Shown here piece by piece: positions 1 to 11,116 of a stretch of 64,000 bases of DNA. A program made the position numbers and the translations under genes. Below the pieces are notes generated by a model that saw nothing but the letters and a program-made list of their open reading frames with translations, was not told the origin of the DNA and made no database searches. The DNA lies in the NCBI GenBank assembly GCA_947685225.1, contig CANTUV010000008.1, positions 31,984,001 through 32,048,000 on the forward strand. The letters are read 5' to 3'. The stretch is from Garcia nutans. Taxonomy: Eukaryota > Streptophyta > Magnoliopsida > Malpighiales > Euphorbiaceae. Every line of letters begins with the position of its first letter. Position 1 is the stretch's first letter.

Positions 1-560
1 CAGAACCTAAAATCTCTTTTAAGTCCAAAACTTAGCACGGGTCCAGAACCCGAATTATCCTTAGGTCCAGAACCTAAAATCTCTTTTAAGTCCAGAACTT
101 AGCACGGGTCTAGAACACAAATTATTCTTAGGTCCAGAACCTAAAATCTCTTTTCAGTCCAGAACCCGAATTATCCTTAGATCCAGAACCTAAAATATCT
201 TTTAAGTCCAGAACTTAGCTCGGATCCAGAACCCGAATTATCCCTAGGTCCAAAACTTAAAATCTCTTTCAAGTCCAAAACTTAGCTCGGGTTCAGAACC
301 CAAATTATCCTTAAGACCATAACCTAAAATCTCTTTTTACTCTAGAACTTAGCTCGGGTCCAGAATCCAAATTATCCTTAGGTCCGGAACCTAAAATCTC
401 TTTTAAGTCCAGAACTTAGCTCGGGTCCAGAACCCAAATTATTCTTAGGTCCAGAACCTAAAATCTCTTTTAAGTCCAGAACTTAGTTTGGGTCCAGAAC
501 CCAAAATTACCCTTAGGTCCAGAACCTAAAATTATCCTTAAGTCCAGAGCTCGAACTAAA
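1..560 (+). repeat. Tandem array a1 (Tat 3' region)
   Basis: Direct tandem repeat with a period near 66-67 bp, about eight units, cut by the window start. Each unit holds three sub-motifs built on GTCCAGAACC: one followed by TAAAATCTCTTTTA, one by TTAGCTCG, one by CAAATTATCCTTA. The same family recurs at 17020, 38265, 42715 and 60690, always beside a Tat polypurine tract and LTR, so it belongs to the 3' untranslated region of that element. Tandem repeats in the 3' region are described for Tat-lineage elements. Confidence 0.9.
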
Positions 561-630
561 CCTCAACCATCTCAAAATAAATTAAGTCTTATTGATTTTC
601 ACTCTCTTTTACTAAAGTCTCAGATCGTTC

Positions 631-645
631 AAGCAGGGGGTAAAC
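631..645 (+). other. Polypurine tract of a plus-strand Tat element
   Basis: AAGCAGGGGGTAAAC lies directly before TGTAGACCC, the LTR start. Equivalent tracts precede the other Tat 3' LTRs (16936, 42649 and 60616 on the minus strand). It would prime plus-strand DNA synthesis. The array-PPT-LTR order shows that the missing element body lies left of the window. Confidence 0.8.
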
Positions 646-925
646 TGTAGACCCTTCATTTTTGACCCAGTCCAATCCAATATATTTTATATAGTCCAAA
701 ATAATTTTTGTGTTATTTTAATTAAATAATATTTATTTTAGTATTTATTTTTATAATTTTTAAAAATAATAAAAATAATAATAAATAATGATAATAAATA
801 AATAAATAAAAATAAAAATTAGCGACGAAAAAATTCATCGCCGAAAGTAATTGGCTAAGGCCAATTTCGCCCGCAGAAACTTCCTGCAGTTTTGGCTTGC
901 CCTCGTAATTTTTCCTTGTATGGGT
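646..925 (+). mobile_element. Truncated 3' LTR of Tat element A
   Basis: Starts with TGTAGACCCTTCATTTTTGA and follows the Tat LTR consensus through the AT-rich U3 and into the GC-rich block (GCCCGCAGAAACTTCCTGC). The match to the solo LTR at 2328 stops near 925, where PMD-like sequence in the opposite orientation begins. Only about 280 of roughly 1900-2300 bp remain. The break is inside the LTR, so it reflects deletion or rearrangement rather than a clean insertion boundary. Confidence 0.75.
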
Positions 926-1800
926 CGAGTATACTTTGTATAGTATTCTTGATTAGGCTCGTATTTAATTTTATAAGGTCCTCTAAAATGGGGACTAACA
1001 CCGGTCAACTAACAAATTTCCTCACTGGTTAAGATATTGCAAGTTAAAGGAACAGGAATCTCATGATATTGGATGCTATTTAGGTCAGCAAAATCAACTA
1101 GAACTATGGTCATCTCTCCGATGGGTAAGTGAAAGTATGGGTAGTGTCCATTCGATGCTTTGCAAGCACTTGAAAGACACTCCTGTCAATTTGATGTCCT
1201 CGGGATGGTAATTGCAAAACAAAGTCTTCAAACCCACTTTCTCAGACCATTCTTTTTATTGCAGTTGGGGCTCGATCGTACCACTTGTGGGCTTTATGGA
1301 TGTTTCCACCGCCATGAATGTCACAGCCATCATGTTATCCAAATATAGGTAAGTCAAGGTAAGGACACATATATTTCTTTTTTGCACTTTAATAAAAATT
1401 GCATTCATTCCCCTTTTCTCTTACTAATTTCTATAAATTTTGCCACATCAATTTTCATGCATCTTTTTGCACAATAATATTTAACAATTTTGCCACATCA
1501 ATTTTCATGGACAATAATATTTACCAATTTCGCTACATCAATCTTCTTGCATATTTTTGCATAATAATATTTACCAATTTTTATAAATTTTGCTACAAAA
1601 ATTATCATGTATATTTTCCCACAACAACATTTATAATTAAATTATGCTAATAAATTGTGTAAAATAAATCATTAAATTACAACAAAATGATGCTTACCTG
1701 CATTTTTTCTTTGGAAATACAGTGAAGATGCATCCCGGGTAATAGTGGAATTTGCTCAACCCCATTATCATAGAGGTAAGTGAGCAATTTGTTGTTCCAG
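926..1800 (-). pseudogene. Plant mobile domain (PMD) pseudogene, main part
   Basis: Reading the minus strand, an exon ends at 1698 with donor CAG|GTAAGC and encodes LLPGMHLHCISKEKMQ, aligned with LLTGMPLHHSSNQKSK of the PMD copy at 17896. After an intron, 1328-926 matches the second PMD exon (LQLPSRGHQIDRSVFQVLAK, then MDTTHTF, then GPYKIKYEPNQ). Frameshifts and a lost acceptor make it a pseudogene. It is more diverged than the two other PMD copies. Its first exon continues at 13714-13756 across the Tekay insertion. The 3' half is missing, joined to a Tat LTR scrap at about 925. It could be a relic of an element-borne antisense gene or of a cellular PMD gene; the context does not decide. Confidence 0.65.
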
Positions 1801-2327
1801 TGTAACATCCTCATACCCTTTATATGTACTGTATATACAATCGGTATTTATAAAAAATGCATATATAGTATAAGAAATGTATTTGTTATTGACTTTTTAA
1901 AATTTTTTACAGTTTCAAATAAAATATTTTAAAAGTTATAATGTAGTTTTAATTAAATAAATATTATTATTCTCCAATAATTTAAGGGCCAAAATACATA
2001 ATTAATCAGTAAAATCTCTGAAAAAAATTTGCCAAAGTTTTTTTTTCGTAATTTGGACGTTCCCAAAAACCAATTAACTCAACCTGCAGAAAACACACTC
2101 CCAAAATATAATAAACCAACATTTCTCCATAATTTCTCAACAACCTCCATTTTTTTTTTAAACATTCATATGTATACATATTTATATAAAAACACATATA
2201 CACATTCCCACATTATAAAATTTCATCCAAAACCTCATTATAGTTTACAATACTCCCAAAATGAAACCATAATATGCATAATTATAACATGTTCTATAAA
2301 GTAAAATGTATACATGTTAGCAGCTGG

Positions 2328-4255
2328 TGTAGACACTTAATTTTTTACCCAGCCCGGTCTAATATATTTTATATAGTACAAAATAAATTTTGTGTTATTT
2401 TAATTAAATAATATTTATTTTAGTATTTATTTTTTATAATTTTAAAAAAATAATAATAAATAATAAAAAAAAATAAAAAAATTGAAGATGAAAAAATAGG
2501 AGACGAAAGGCCAAGGCCAATTTTGCCCGCAGAAACTTCCTGCTAGCCAGCCAGCGCTGCAGGAAATTCCTGCGGTGAAATGGCCTGGTAGCCCAGCCAG
2601 CGCGCCAAGCTCTCACAATTTCCTCACAGTTTTGGCCAGCGCTCGCAATTTTTGCAGTGAAATTTTTCCAACTCAATTTTTTTCGAAACCAAATTCTATT
2701 TGGTTTCGGTTTTCTTTTCCTAATTAATTATAGTTTCCTTAAACAATTGCAATTAATCTTCTAAATTTTCCTATAAATAACACTTTAAAACACAGAAAGA
2801 AAGGGGGAGGAACTTCTAGGGAGAGAAAAACTGAGGACTAGGACTTTGAACTTGGGACTTCAGATTTTGGAGCAACAAGCAAGCAATCAACAATTCATCA
2901 AAGGTATCCACACTGCCTTTGTCTCCGTTCATCCAGAAGTTAATTTTGGTGGAACCAACTACGCAGGTTTGATCCTTAATCATAAACTACTTATAGCTTT
3001 GATTCTTTGATTCATAATAATATACATACCAAACTTTGATCTTTAAATATGTAGTAACTTGATCTTCGTTTCAAAAACCCTAAAAAGTATTCTTATGTTT
3101 CCAAAAACCTTAAGAACCCTAAAAAGTATTCTTCTGTTTCCAAGAACCCTAAAAATACTTTTATGTTTCTTCTAAACCTTAAGAACCCTAAATTTATTTC
3201 TTCTATGTCTAAAAAACCTTAATTCATTTCTTTTGTTTCCAAAAACCTTAAATCGTTTTTCCTATTTTCAAAAACATTAACAACCCTAAACTGTTTTCCT
3301 CTAACTTTTTTCCAAAATTTTCAAATGTTTTGTTAAATATCCAAACTCTAAACTCACCTTACAGTTTCTAAAAATCATAATTACTTTATAAAACTCTAAA
3401 CTATTTTCTTCAACTCCAAAACCAAAATAGTAAACCCCAAACCAGTTAATCTAAAACCTAAGTTTTTCTAAACCCTAATTCCCTCAAAACTAATACGTAA
3501 ACCCTAATTTTCCTAAACCCTAATCCCTAAAACCTTAAAACCTTATAAACCTAAACATTCAAAACAATAATCCAGTAACCAAGAGCTATAAATATAATAT
3601 TTTAATATTCTAAAACCCTAATTTCATAATGTTACCCCTAAACCTTACTTTCTTAAATTCATAAAACCCTAATCCATTTCAATTTTCTTAAACCTTTATA
3701 GTAGCTAAGAATTACAAGCCCTATTATACTAAAATCCCAAAATCCTAAATATTAATTAAAGAACTTTAAATAGAAACAGTAAACCTTAAATTTGTACCTT
3801 TACTTGCTTTATTTTTAGATTTGATTATGTAGTCTATTATATGCTTTGGTGGTGGATTTATTTAATTTCTATGCTTGATTTATTTAATTTATCATGGATG
3901 GATGTTTATTTTCTATTTTGATTGATGTTTAATATCTTTGATGAATGATTTATTTATGATGAATTGTTATTTACTTCTATCGATTTATTTTGTTTTCCAA
4001 ATGTTGTAAGAGGTATGTTACCACTTTGTGGATACCTCATTAATTAAATATCATGTAATTTAAATTGCTTTTATATTTTAGACCAATGTAAAGGACATGT
4101 TTCTACCTTTTGGTGGGTCTCCTATTAGTTTAGACATGGATGATGTAAGGACATGTTTCCATCCTCGGATGGGTGTCCATTTATTTGCTTTGCTTGGAGT
4201 GTCGAAGTCGTAAGAACCATTTCACCAGGAGTGCAGGCAAAAATCCTAGCTCACA
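2328..4255 (+). mobile_element. Tat solo LTR
   Basis: A single Tat LTR running from TGTAGACAC to CTAGCTCACA, with a perfect 5-bp duplication GCTGG at 2323-2327 and 4256-4260. Removing it restores the Tekay LTR sequence seen at 11620-11660. A TATA box (CTATAAATAA, 2771-2780) lies in the middle, after a GC-rich block with the palindrome GCAGGAAATTCCTGC (2559-2573). 3060-3560 is rich in telomere-like CCCTAAA words. Three hairpins lie at 4010-4178. The internal region was lost, presumably by LTR-LTR recombination. Confidence 0.93.
4010..4178 (+). other. Three consecutive hairpins in the Tat solo LTR
   Basis: Hairpins at 4010-4038 (GAGGTA/TACCTC, inner CCAC/GTGG), 4093-4122 (GGACA/TCTCC with one mismatch, inner CTACC/GGTGG) and 4149-4178 (GGACA/TGTCC, inner CCATC/GATGG). 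Each has a 5-nt left bulge (TGTTT; TGTTA in the first) opposite a single nucleotide. The same three occur at 14980-15150, 27689-27859, 30319-30482 and 58730-58893. They lie downstream of the LTR TATA box and so should be transcribed. Confidence 0.7.
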
Positions 4256-6268
4256 GCTGGCTCTAATCATGTGGTAGCAAAACTCACTTCAAGCACAATA
4301 GCCCCTAGCCTAGACGTAACAAGGTCTAGATGAACTCTTCAGATCTACCTAATGAACCCTGTCACCTGTGCGATGAATTTCAATCATGCTAAGCTAAAAG
4401 CCTAGCATTACATACTTTAATAATAATGAAACTTTAAAAGGAAAGACAATGCATAATGTTGTTTCATGAAACTTCATAATGTGCCATGCAATTCCATTCA
4501 AAATCCTGAGTTATTGCTTTGGTTTATTTTGACACCCAGTGTCTAGCCCATAGGCAGAAAATAGTGACGCCCAACGTTTAGCCCGAAGGTACTCAATAAA
4601 ATGGTGATGCCCAGCGTCTAGCCCAAAGGCGAATCATTATAACATTGATACCCAATGTCCGGCCGAAGACAATTCATTGGCATGCCACCAAACACAAAAC
4701 TCTGGAATTGAATAGTATATTTGGCACACACAAATAATTCATATTTTCATAATCAATTTTCTTATTCATAAAATTGCCAAATCACTTTGTTTCACTAAAT
4801 TTCGTCACTTTTCCAACAATGTATGTCATTTTATTTTGCAATTATATTCCCAAAAATTTTTGGATTATTCTCACCTAAACCACATTTCATTCCTTCTAGC
4901 CATTAATAATGGTTTTTCATAATGCACACTCATCAATTCATATGTCATAATACAATGTACATGAGTGTTCAAGTTAACACATTTTCTGTCCAAAATGTGT
5001 TAGGCCAAATTTAATGCAAATATATATTTAAATTATTAAAAGTATGTACATACCCTAGTTAACACTCAAAACCAAGCTAATGTCACTCTTGATCCTTCAG
5101 TTCCAAGATGTCGTTCAATACTAAGGTTGGGCAAATTACTTCTACTCAATGTCTTTTCACAATGTGAATAAATATAATAATTTAGAATCACAGTCCAAGG
5201 TATTTCCAACATTAAACACTAATTAAACAACATTCCTACCAATTTCCCAAAATTTTTCCTAATTCTCTTCCATTCTATTCAATGCCTATTCATAATGTGA
5301 ATAAATATAATCATTTAGAATCACATTCCAAGGCATTTCCAACATTCAAGTTCATTCCTATCATTAAAGTATATTATAACATGATATAAACAATGTAATT
5401 TCATTAACAACAAATATTTAACAATGTTCTCCCAAAATCCTAACTTTCTTTAATTTTGTATTTTCATTTTACTCAATTCCAAATGGTCATTTAGGTTCAT
5501 TTTAAATATTAGAGTCATTTAATAACACAATTTAAACTATAAAATCCAAAGGACACTCATTCTTTAACAATACCCTTCCATAACCCTAAATCAATAGTAA
5601 TTCTCCTAAACTCCATCTTAACATAATCAATTCAATCACCCAACTATAAAATCTTTGCCTCCACTTCAAAACAACACCTTCCATATCCATTTGAATGATT
5701 AAAACACATAGCTACAAAAACCCAAATCATACATAACCCTATACTTAGATGAAACTTTAAAATTATAAAGGAAAACTTACTAATTTATGAAGAAATCACC
5801 AAAACCCACTTCAATCCTTTGAAATCTCTCAAAATTTTGGTTTTGGTGTTAGAGAAGATGAGAGCTCTCTCCCTTTCTCATCCATGGTGAATTTTGAAAT
5901 TTTGAGAAGAGATAAGAAGAAGATGCAACTTTTTCTTTTATTTCTTTCTTTCCCTTTATTTCTAACCTTATATATATAATATTTTATTATTTTAATTATT
6001 CAATTAATTATTTTAAAATTATAATTTCTACCTTCCATTTGTAATTATTTTATTTTTGAATTTTTTTAACCTTTAAACTTTAACTTTTAACCTTTTACCA
6101 AATTACTACTTTGACTTTACTTTTCAATTTGACTTTTGTATATGTTGTATATATTCAATATATACCTCACATATAAATTTGTATTTCTTACTCCAAACCC
6201 TTCAATTATCCCTCAAATTATTTACCTAATTCATTTAATTTGATTTTCATAAATTAACGAATGTTATA

Positions 6269-6285
6269 ATTCTCTCCCCCTAAAA
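6269..6285 (-). other. Polypurine tract of the Tekay element
   Basis: The minus strand reads TTTTAGGGGGAGAGAAT immediately before the 3' LTR start TATAACATTCG. The 5' LTR starts TGTAACATC, so the 3' LTR terminus has lost its canonical TG by mutation. Confidence 0.8.
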
Positions 6286-6299
6286 AAAACTTTATCCTT

Positions 6300-7647
6300 G
6301 AAATTACCTAATATCAACTTCGGAATAGCTGAGGATACTGGCTCTGCATCGTCTTCTCACTCTCCCATGTTTCCTCATTAGTTGAATGGTTCCTTCATAG
6401 AACTTTAACAAGTGGCACATTCTTGTTTCTCAACTCCTTCGCCTCTCGTGCCAAAATCGCCATTGGTTCTTCTTCGTAAGTTAGATTCGAACTCACCTCG
6501 ATAGATTCAACTGACAAGACATGAGTTGAGCCTTATCTATATCTCCAAAGCATAGAGACATAGAAGACATTATGTATCCAGTATAACTTGGGTGGCAGAG
6601 CCAATCTGTAAGCCATTGGACCAACTCTCTCCAGTACCTCATATGGTCCAATGAAGCAAGGACTCAACTTCCCTCTTCGACCAAATCTCAGAATCTTCTT
6701 CCATGGAGACACCTTCAGGAACACCTTATCCCCTATACTGAACTTTATATATTTTCTCTTCAAATCTGAATAATATTTTTACTAGTCTGAAGCTACTTTC
6801 AAATGATCCTGAATTACCTTCACTTTCTCTTCTGTTTCTTTGATCAAATCGGGACGTACTAATTTACCTTCCCCAACTTCATCCCAACATAATGGTGTTC
6901 TACACTTCCTACCATACAGGGCCTCATATGGTGCCATCCCAATATTGGACTGATGACTCTTACTGTAGGCAAACTTTATCAATGGCAAAAATCTGTTCCA
7001 ACTCCCATTAAAATAAATAATACAACTCCTCAACATATCCTCTATAACCTGTATCACTCTCTCTGACTGCCCATCTGTCTATGGATGGAAAGAAGTACTA
7101 AAGTACAACTAAGAACCCAATGCATCTTGCAAATCCTCCAAAATCTCGATGTAAAATGGGGATCTTAGTCCGACGCCACTGAAACTGGGACTCCATGCAA
7201 TCTCACTATCTCACTGATATACCGCTCAGCCAATCTAACAAGTGAGTAGTGCATCCTAACTGGATGAAAATGAACTGTCTTCATCAATTGATCAACTATC
7301 ACCCAAATAGCATCATGCTTCTTCTAGATCAATGGTAGTTCAGTTACAAAATCCATAGTTACTTGCTCCCATTTCCACTCAGGCACTAACAATGGATGAA
7401 GCAACCCTAAAGGAATTTGGTGCCCAGCCTTCACTCTCTGACAAGTGAGACATCTAGATACAAATTCAGATATGTCCCTCTTCATACCTGACAACCAATA
7501 GTGATGCTTCAAGTCTTGATACATCTTGGCACTTTCAAAGTGCATAGCAAAGGATGATTGATGTGCTTCCTTTAAAATCTTCTTCAATTCCACATCATCA
7601 AGCATACACAATCTATCTCTGTACCATAAACTGCCATCATTTCTCAC
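6300..7647 (-). pseudogene. Tekay integrase with C-terminal chromodomain
   Basis: The N-terminal zinc-binding region shows HHYWLSGMKRDI and then CLTC, the second half of the HHCC finger. The catalytic core begins at MDFVTELPLI (first Asp), continues through a second Asp before PHFTSRFW, and ends at TDGQSERVIQV (catalytic Glu), where the preceding Gln codon is now TAG. The GPY/F-like region reads GKLSPCFIGPYEVLERVG. Near 6480-6310 the frame encodes ETWESEKTM preceded by LVKVL-stop-RNHS, a typical chromodomain end with Trp changed to a stop. Integrase inserts the cDNA, and the chromodomain is thought to guide it to methylated histone H3. Frameshifts and stops make this copy inactive. Confidence 0.85.
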
Positions 7648-7659
7648 ATGGAAGTCTCT

Positions 7660-8240
7660 ACTCTCCTCCTTTTGGCAGTCTCCATAATCTTTTGAATTTT
7701 CTCATCTGCCATTTGTGCTTCCTTAATCTGATCTAACAACACTGGCCTCAACTACAGCTGAGTCAACAATGCACCATCATCACACAACTTAAATCTAGCA
7801 TGCAATGCTCTCAACTCAACATACAATGAGACCGAATCAATAGTCAAACTACCATTGACTTCTGACTCAAGGCATCCGCAACCACATTTGCTTTGCCAAG
7901 ATGATAATCAATCAAGCAGTCATAGTCTTTAATCAACTCCAACCACCATCTGTTGAAGATTCAATTCTTTTTGAACACCCAGGCACTTTAAATCTTTTGA
8001 TCTATATAAATAAATCATTTTTTCCCCATACAAATAATGCCGCCAAATCATCAGTACAAAAACTATGGCTGCCAGCTCCAAATCATGAGTCAGGTAATTT
8101 AACTCATGAGGCTTCAACTGTCGGGATGCATGAGTAATAACTTTACCCTCCTACATGAAAACACAACCTAAACTATTATGTGAAGCATCACTGTATATCA
8201 CATAGGATTTACCTTCCACCAGTAGGGTATGGATAGGAGC
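7660..8240 (-). pseudogene. Tekay RNase H domain
   Basis: YSDASHNSLGCVFM near 8210-8165 holds the first catalytic Asp. LTHDLELAAIVFVL near 8100-8050 carries the catalytic Glu region, and VADALSQK near 7880-7850 is the usual C-terminal signature. RNase H degrades the RNA strand of the RNA-DNA hybrid during reverse transcription. Stops between blocks (after CVFM and after KSMVV) show decay. It follows RT directly and precedes integrase, the normal gypsy order. Confidence 0.8.
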
Positions 8241-9332
8241 CTGAGTTAACATGTATCTCAATTGTTTGAAACTCGCCTGACACCATTCTGTCCATACAAA
8301 TTTAACTCCCTTTCGAAGTAATCTAGTAAGTGGTGTAGCTATCATGAAAAAGCCCTTCATAAATTGATGGTAATAGCCTACCAAACTCAGAAAACTTCTA
8401 ACTCCTATTACATTTTTTGGTGGACTCCAATTTAAAATGGCCTCAACTTTAATAGGGTCAACTCTAATCCCCTCTGCTGATACCACATGTCGGAGAAAAG
8501 TCAACTGATCAAACCAGAATTCACACTTAGATAGCTTAGCTATAACCGCTTCTCTCTCAATGTCTGCAGTATAATTCACAGATGTCTATCACGATCTTCC
8601 TTATTACATGAATACACTAGATTATCATCAATGAAAACTACCACAAATTGATCCAGATATGGTTGGAAGATCCGATTGATCAAATCCATGAATATTGCTG
8701 GTATTCATCAGTCCAAATGGCATCATTAGAAACTCATAATGCCCATACCTCATGTGAAAAGTAGTCTTGGGTACATCTACATTTCTAACTCTCAACTGAT
8801 GGTACCCTGATCTTAGATCAATCTTAGAGAATACTGTTGCTCACTTTAACTGATCAAAGAGATCATCTATCCGAGGTAGTGGATACTTATTCTTGATGGT
8901 CACCTTGTTCAGCTGCCAGTAGTCAATACATAATCTCAAGGTGCCATCCTTCTTCTTCACAAATAGTACTGGTGCTCCCCACAGTGAGACACTAGGATGG
9001 ATAAACACTTTATCAAGCAACTCATGCAACTACACCTTCAACATCTTCAATTTTGGAGGTGCCATTAGATAAGGGGTAATAGAGATGGGAGTGGTACCAG
9101 GCATAAGATCGATACCAAACTCCACCTCTCTCTCTAGTGGTAACCATGGAAACTCATCAGGGAAAACATCTGGAAACTCGACAACCATAGGTATACTATC
9201 AAGCTGAGACCCCACTGCTCTGGTAACTACAAAATGAGCCAAATATGCCTCACACCCCTTCCAGATCATCCTTCTAGCTAATATAGCTGAGATAAACATG
9301 GATGAGAGGTGTCTTTGCTCACTAGATACCAC
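8241..9332 (-). pseudogene. Tekay reverse transcriptase
   Basis: The linker holds FPDVFPDE and PGTTPISITPY, typical just before RT. RT motifs follow: APVLFVKKKDGTLRLCIDY (about 8980-8920), YPLPRIDDLFDQL, then near 8630 the active-site variant FIDDNLVYS, and finally FLRHVVSAEGIRVDP and RSFLSLVGYYHQF of the thumb region. The enzyme copies genomic RNA into cDNA. A stop separates the linker from the RT start near 9029, and a frameshift region lies at 8580-8840. Closest recognisable group: Tekay/Del chromoviruses. Confidence 0.85.
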
Positions 9333-9374
9333 TACATCACTTCCATCACGTGTTTTCAGAGTAACACATTTCTA

Positions 9375-9829
9375 CTAACAGTCTGCTATGGCCTCATTTT
9401 TGGATAACAAATCCATACACAGAATTAGATCATACTCCCTTAAGGGCATCTCAATTAGGTCATCGAGGAACTCCTTATCATGAATAACAACTGGACTATC
9501 TCGACGCACCCTGTTAACTATGACATTGTGCCCTAAAGGATTGGTAACCAATACATCAAATCCTAAAGACTCCAAATGCATATCACTCGCAGGTAGAATG
9601 GATGCACTGATGTATGAATACGTCAACCCAGGGTCTATCATTGCATCAACTGATGTGCCAAATAAAGTAAAAATAACAGTCATGACAACACAAGCATCTA
9701 TCTGCCTCCGCATCACATATACTCGCTACGATGGCTTTGCATCATTTGATCTACTCTCTACTGTAGAACCTTCTCTCTGGCTAAACCTTAGTCCACCACC
9801 CCTGCCACTACCTCTACCACCATGACCCC
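9375..9829 (-). pseudogene. Tekay aspartic protease
   Basis: The active-site region reads MIDPGLTYSYIS, corresponding to the DPGSTYSYIS type of Tekay proteases. It is followed by SLGFDVLVTNPLGHNVIVN and REYDLILCMDLLS, where active copies usually have GMDWL. The domain lies between the gag zinc knuckles (near 9900-9990) and RT. It would cleave the polyprotein. The Gly-to-Cys and Trp-to-Leu changes at the second signature, and the stop that ends the frame, suggest a non-functional copy. Confidence 0.8.
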
Positions 9830-10945
9830 CTCTGACATTAGGTCTAGATGTTGCTGCATTCATCTATCTATCGTCTGGTAGCTCTAAACAATCTCTGATA
9901 AAATGATCTGGTGATACACATCTGAAAAAAACTACTGATGTACCAGCCCTCCAACATACACCTCCATGTGCCCTAACACACTGAGCACAGGTAGGTGGAG
10001 CGGGCCTCTAGGACACTGGATCGGGGCACTAGCCATTGAGGTTGTAAATCTTTGTCTCTGCTACTGTGACAACTTGCTAGGCTGCCTCTAGCTCCTACTA
10101 AACCTCTGAGGATATCCCCCTTGACTTCTCTTCAATAATGAAGACCCTGCCTCACTCTAGGGTCTCCTAGCTCTAGTCTCCTCTCTAGCTGCAGCTGTAA
10201 GCCTTTGGGATTTCTCAACATTTCGGGTAGTGGACACCAACCTTGAGAAATCATCATACTGTACTGCCGCCACCTGACACATAATGGATGGTCTCAGCCC
10301 CTCCTCAAATCTCCAAAATCTATCAATCTAATCATATAGCAAATCCCCTGCATACTTGCTCAACCGGAGGAAATCCTTCTCATACTCAGTTGCTGTCATC
10401 ATCTCTTGCTTCAAACTCAGAAATTCCTTCTTCTTACCATCTTTATACTCTCTGAGGTATACTTCTTCTTGAATTCCCATAGGAAATCGACATATGTCAG
10501 TACTAGTGGATCATTTAACCCATGCAAAATCATCTTCCACTAGTCGTAGGTATCCACCTGCAAAAGAGACAAGGCATATTCAAACTTCTATAGTGGCCTG
10601 TAACTGGATAAACACCCTCTGCACTCTATCCAGCCACTGCTCTTCCTTGGCTGGATCAACTGTACCCAAAAAATCTGTGGCTCCATACTTTCTCAACTTA
10701 TCATGCTTTCTAATCTGTGGTGGTGGCTGTAGTGGCTGCTGCTACTGCTGTATCTATATTGGGGCCTAACGAAGTAGCTCCACCATCTGTTGAACCGAGA
10801 CTGGTGGATCTCCCTGCCCTGCTGGCCTAACTGGCACTAATGTAGATGCCTCGCCAATAGTCTCAGCACTAGCTCCAACTCTACCCTCTCTTGGAGCTAC
10901 ACTCTCAGCACATCCCTCAGCAAACTGGTGCGTCCTAGACGCCAT
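9830..10945 (-). pseudogene. Tekay gag (capsid/nucleocapsid)
   Basis: An ATG at 10945-10943 opens MASRTHQFAEGCAES, 150 bases after the PBS. The middle region (10700-10200) encodes the capsid in broken frames, for example DPAKEEQWLDRVQRV. Near 9990-9905 the frame reads CAQCVRAHGGVCWRAGT and then FFRCVSPDHFIRDC, a pair of zinc-knuckle-like motifs typical of Tekay gag; the second lacks its first Cys (Phe instead). Gag packages the element RNA. Several stop codons interrupt it. Confidence 0.8.
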
Positions 10946-11095
10946 ATCTACCTATATCTGTAAATTCAGGAAAGATTGCCACATCAGGGAACAGATAATA
11001 TACCTGTGAAAATGCAAATATCACACTTTAAAACCATATTTAAAATCTCCATTTTCTCTCTTCTAAAATCCACCTAGGTCGAGAACCTCAAACCT

Positions 11096-11109
11096 AGGCT
11101 CTGATACCA
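11096..11109 (-). other. Primer binding site (tRNA-iMet type) of the Tekay element
   Basis: The minus strand reads TGGTATCAGAGCCT seven bases after the 5' LTR end. TGGTATCAGAGC is complementary to the 3' end of plant initiator-methionine tRNA, the usual primer of chromoviruses. Confidence 0.9.
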
Positions 11110-11116
11110 AAATAAA

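Larger units (their letters stand above)
1801..6268 (-). repeat. 3' LTR of the Tekay element, with nested solo LTR
   Basis: On the plus strand it runs from TGTAACATCC to ATGTTATA and aligns along its length with 11117-13713. Without the nested insertion (2328-4255 plus 5 bp) it is about 2.5 kb against 2.6 kb for the 5' LTR. It carries four copies of a minisatellite with core GCCCAGCGTCTAGCC (about 4530-4680) where the 5' LTR has five. The remainder is AT-rich non-coding sequence. Confidence 0.88.
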
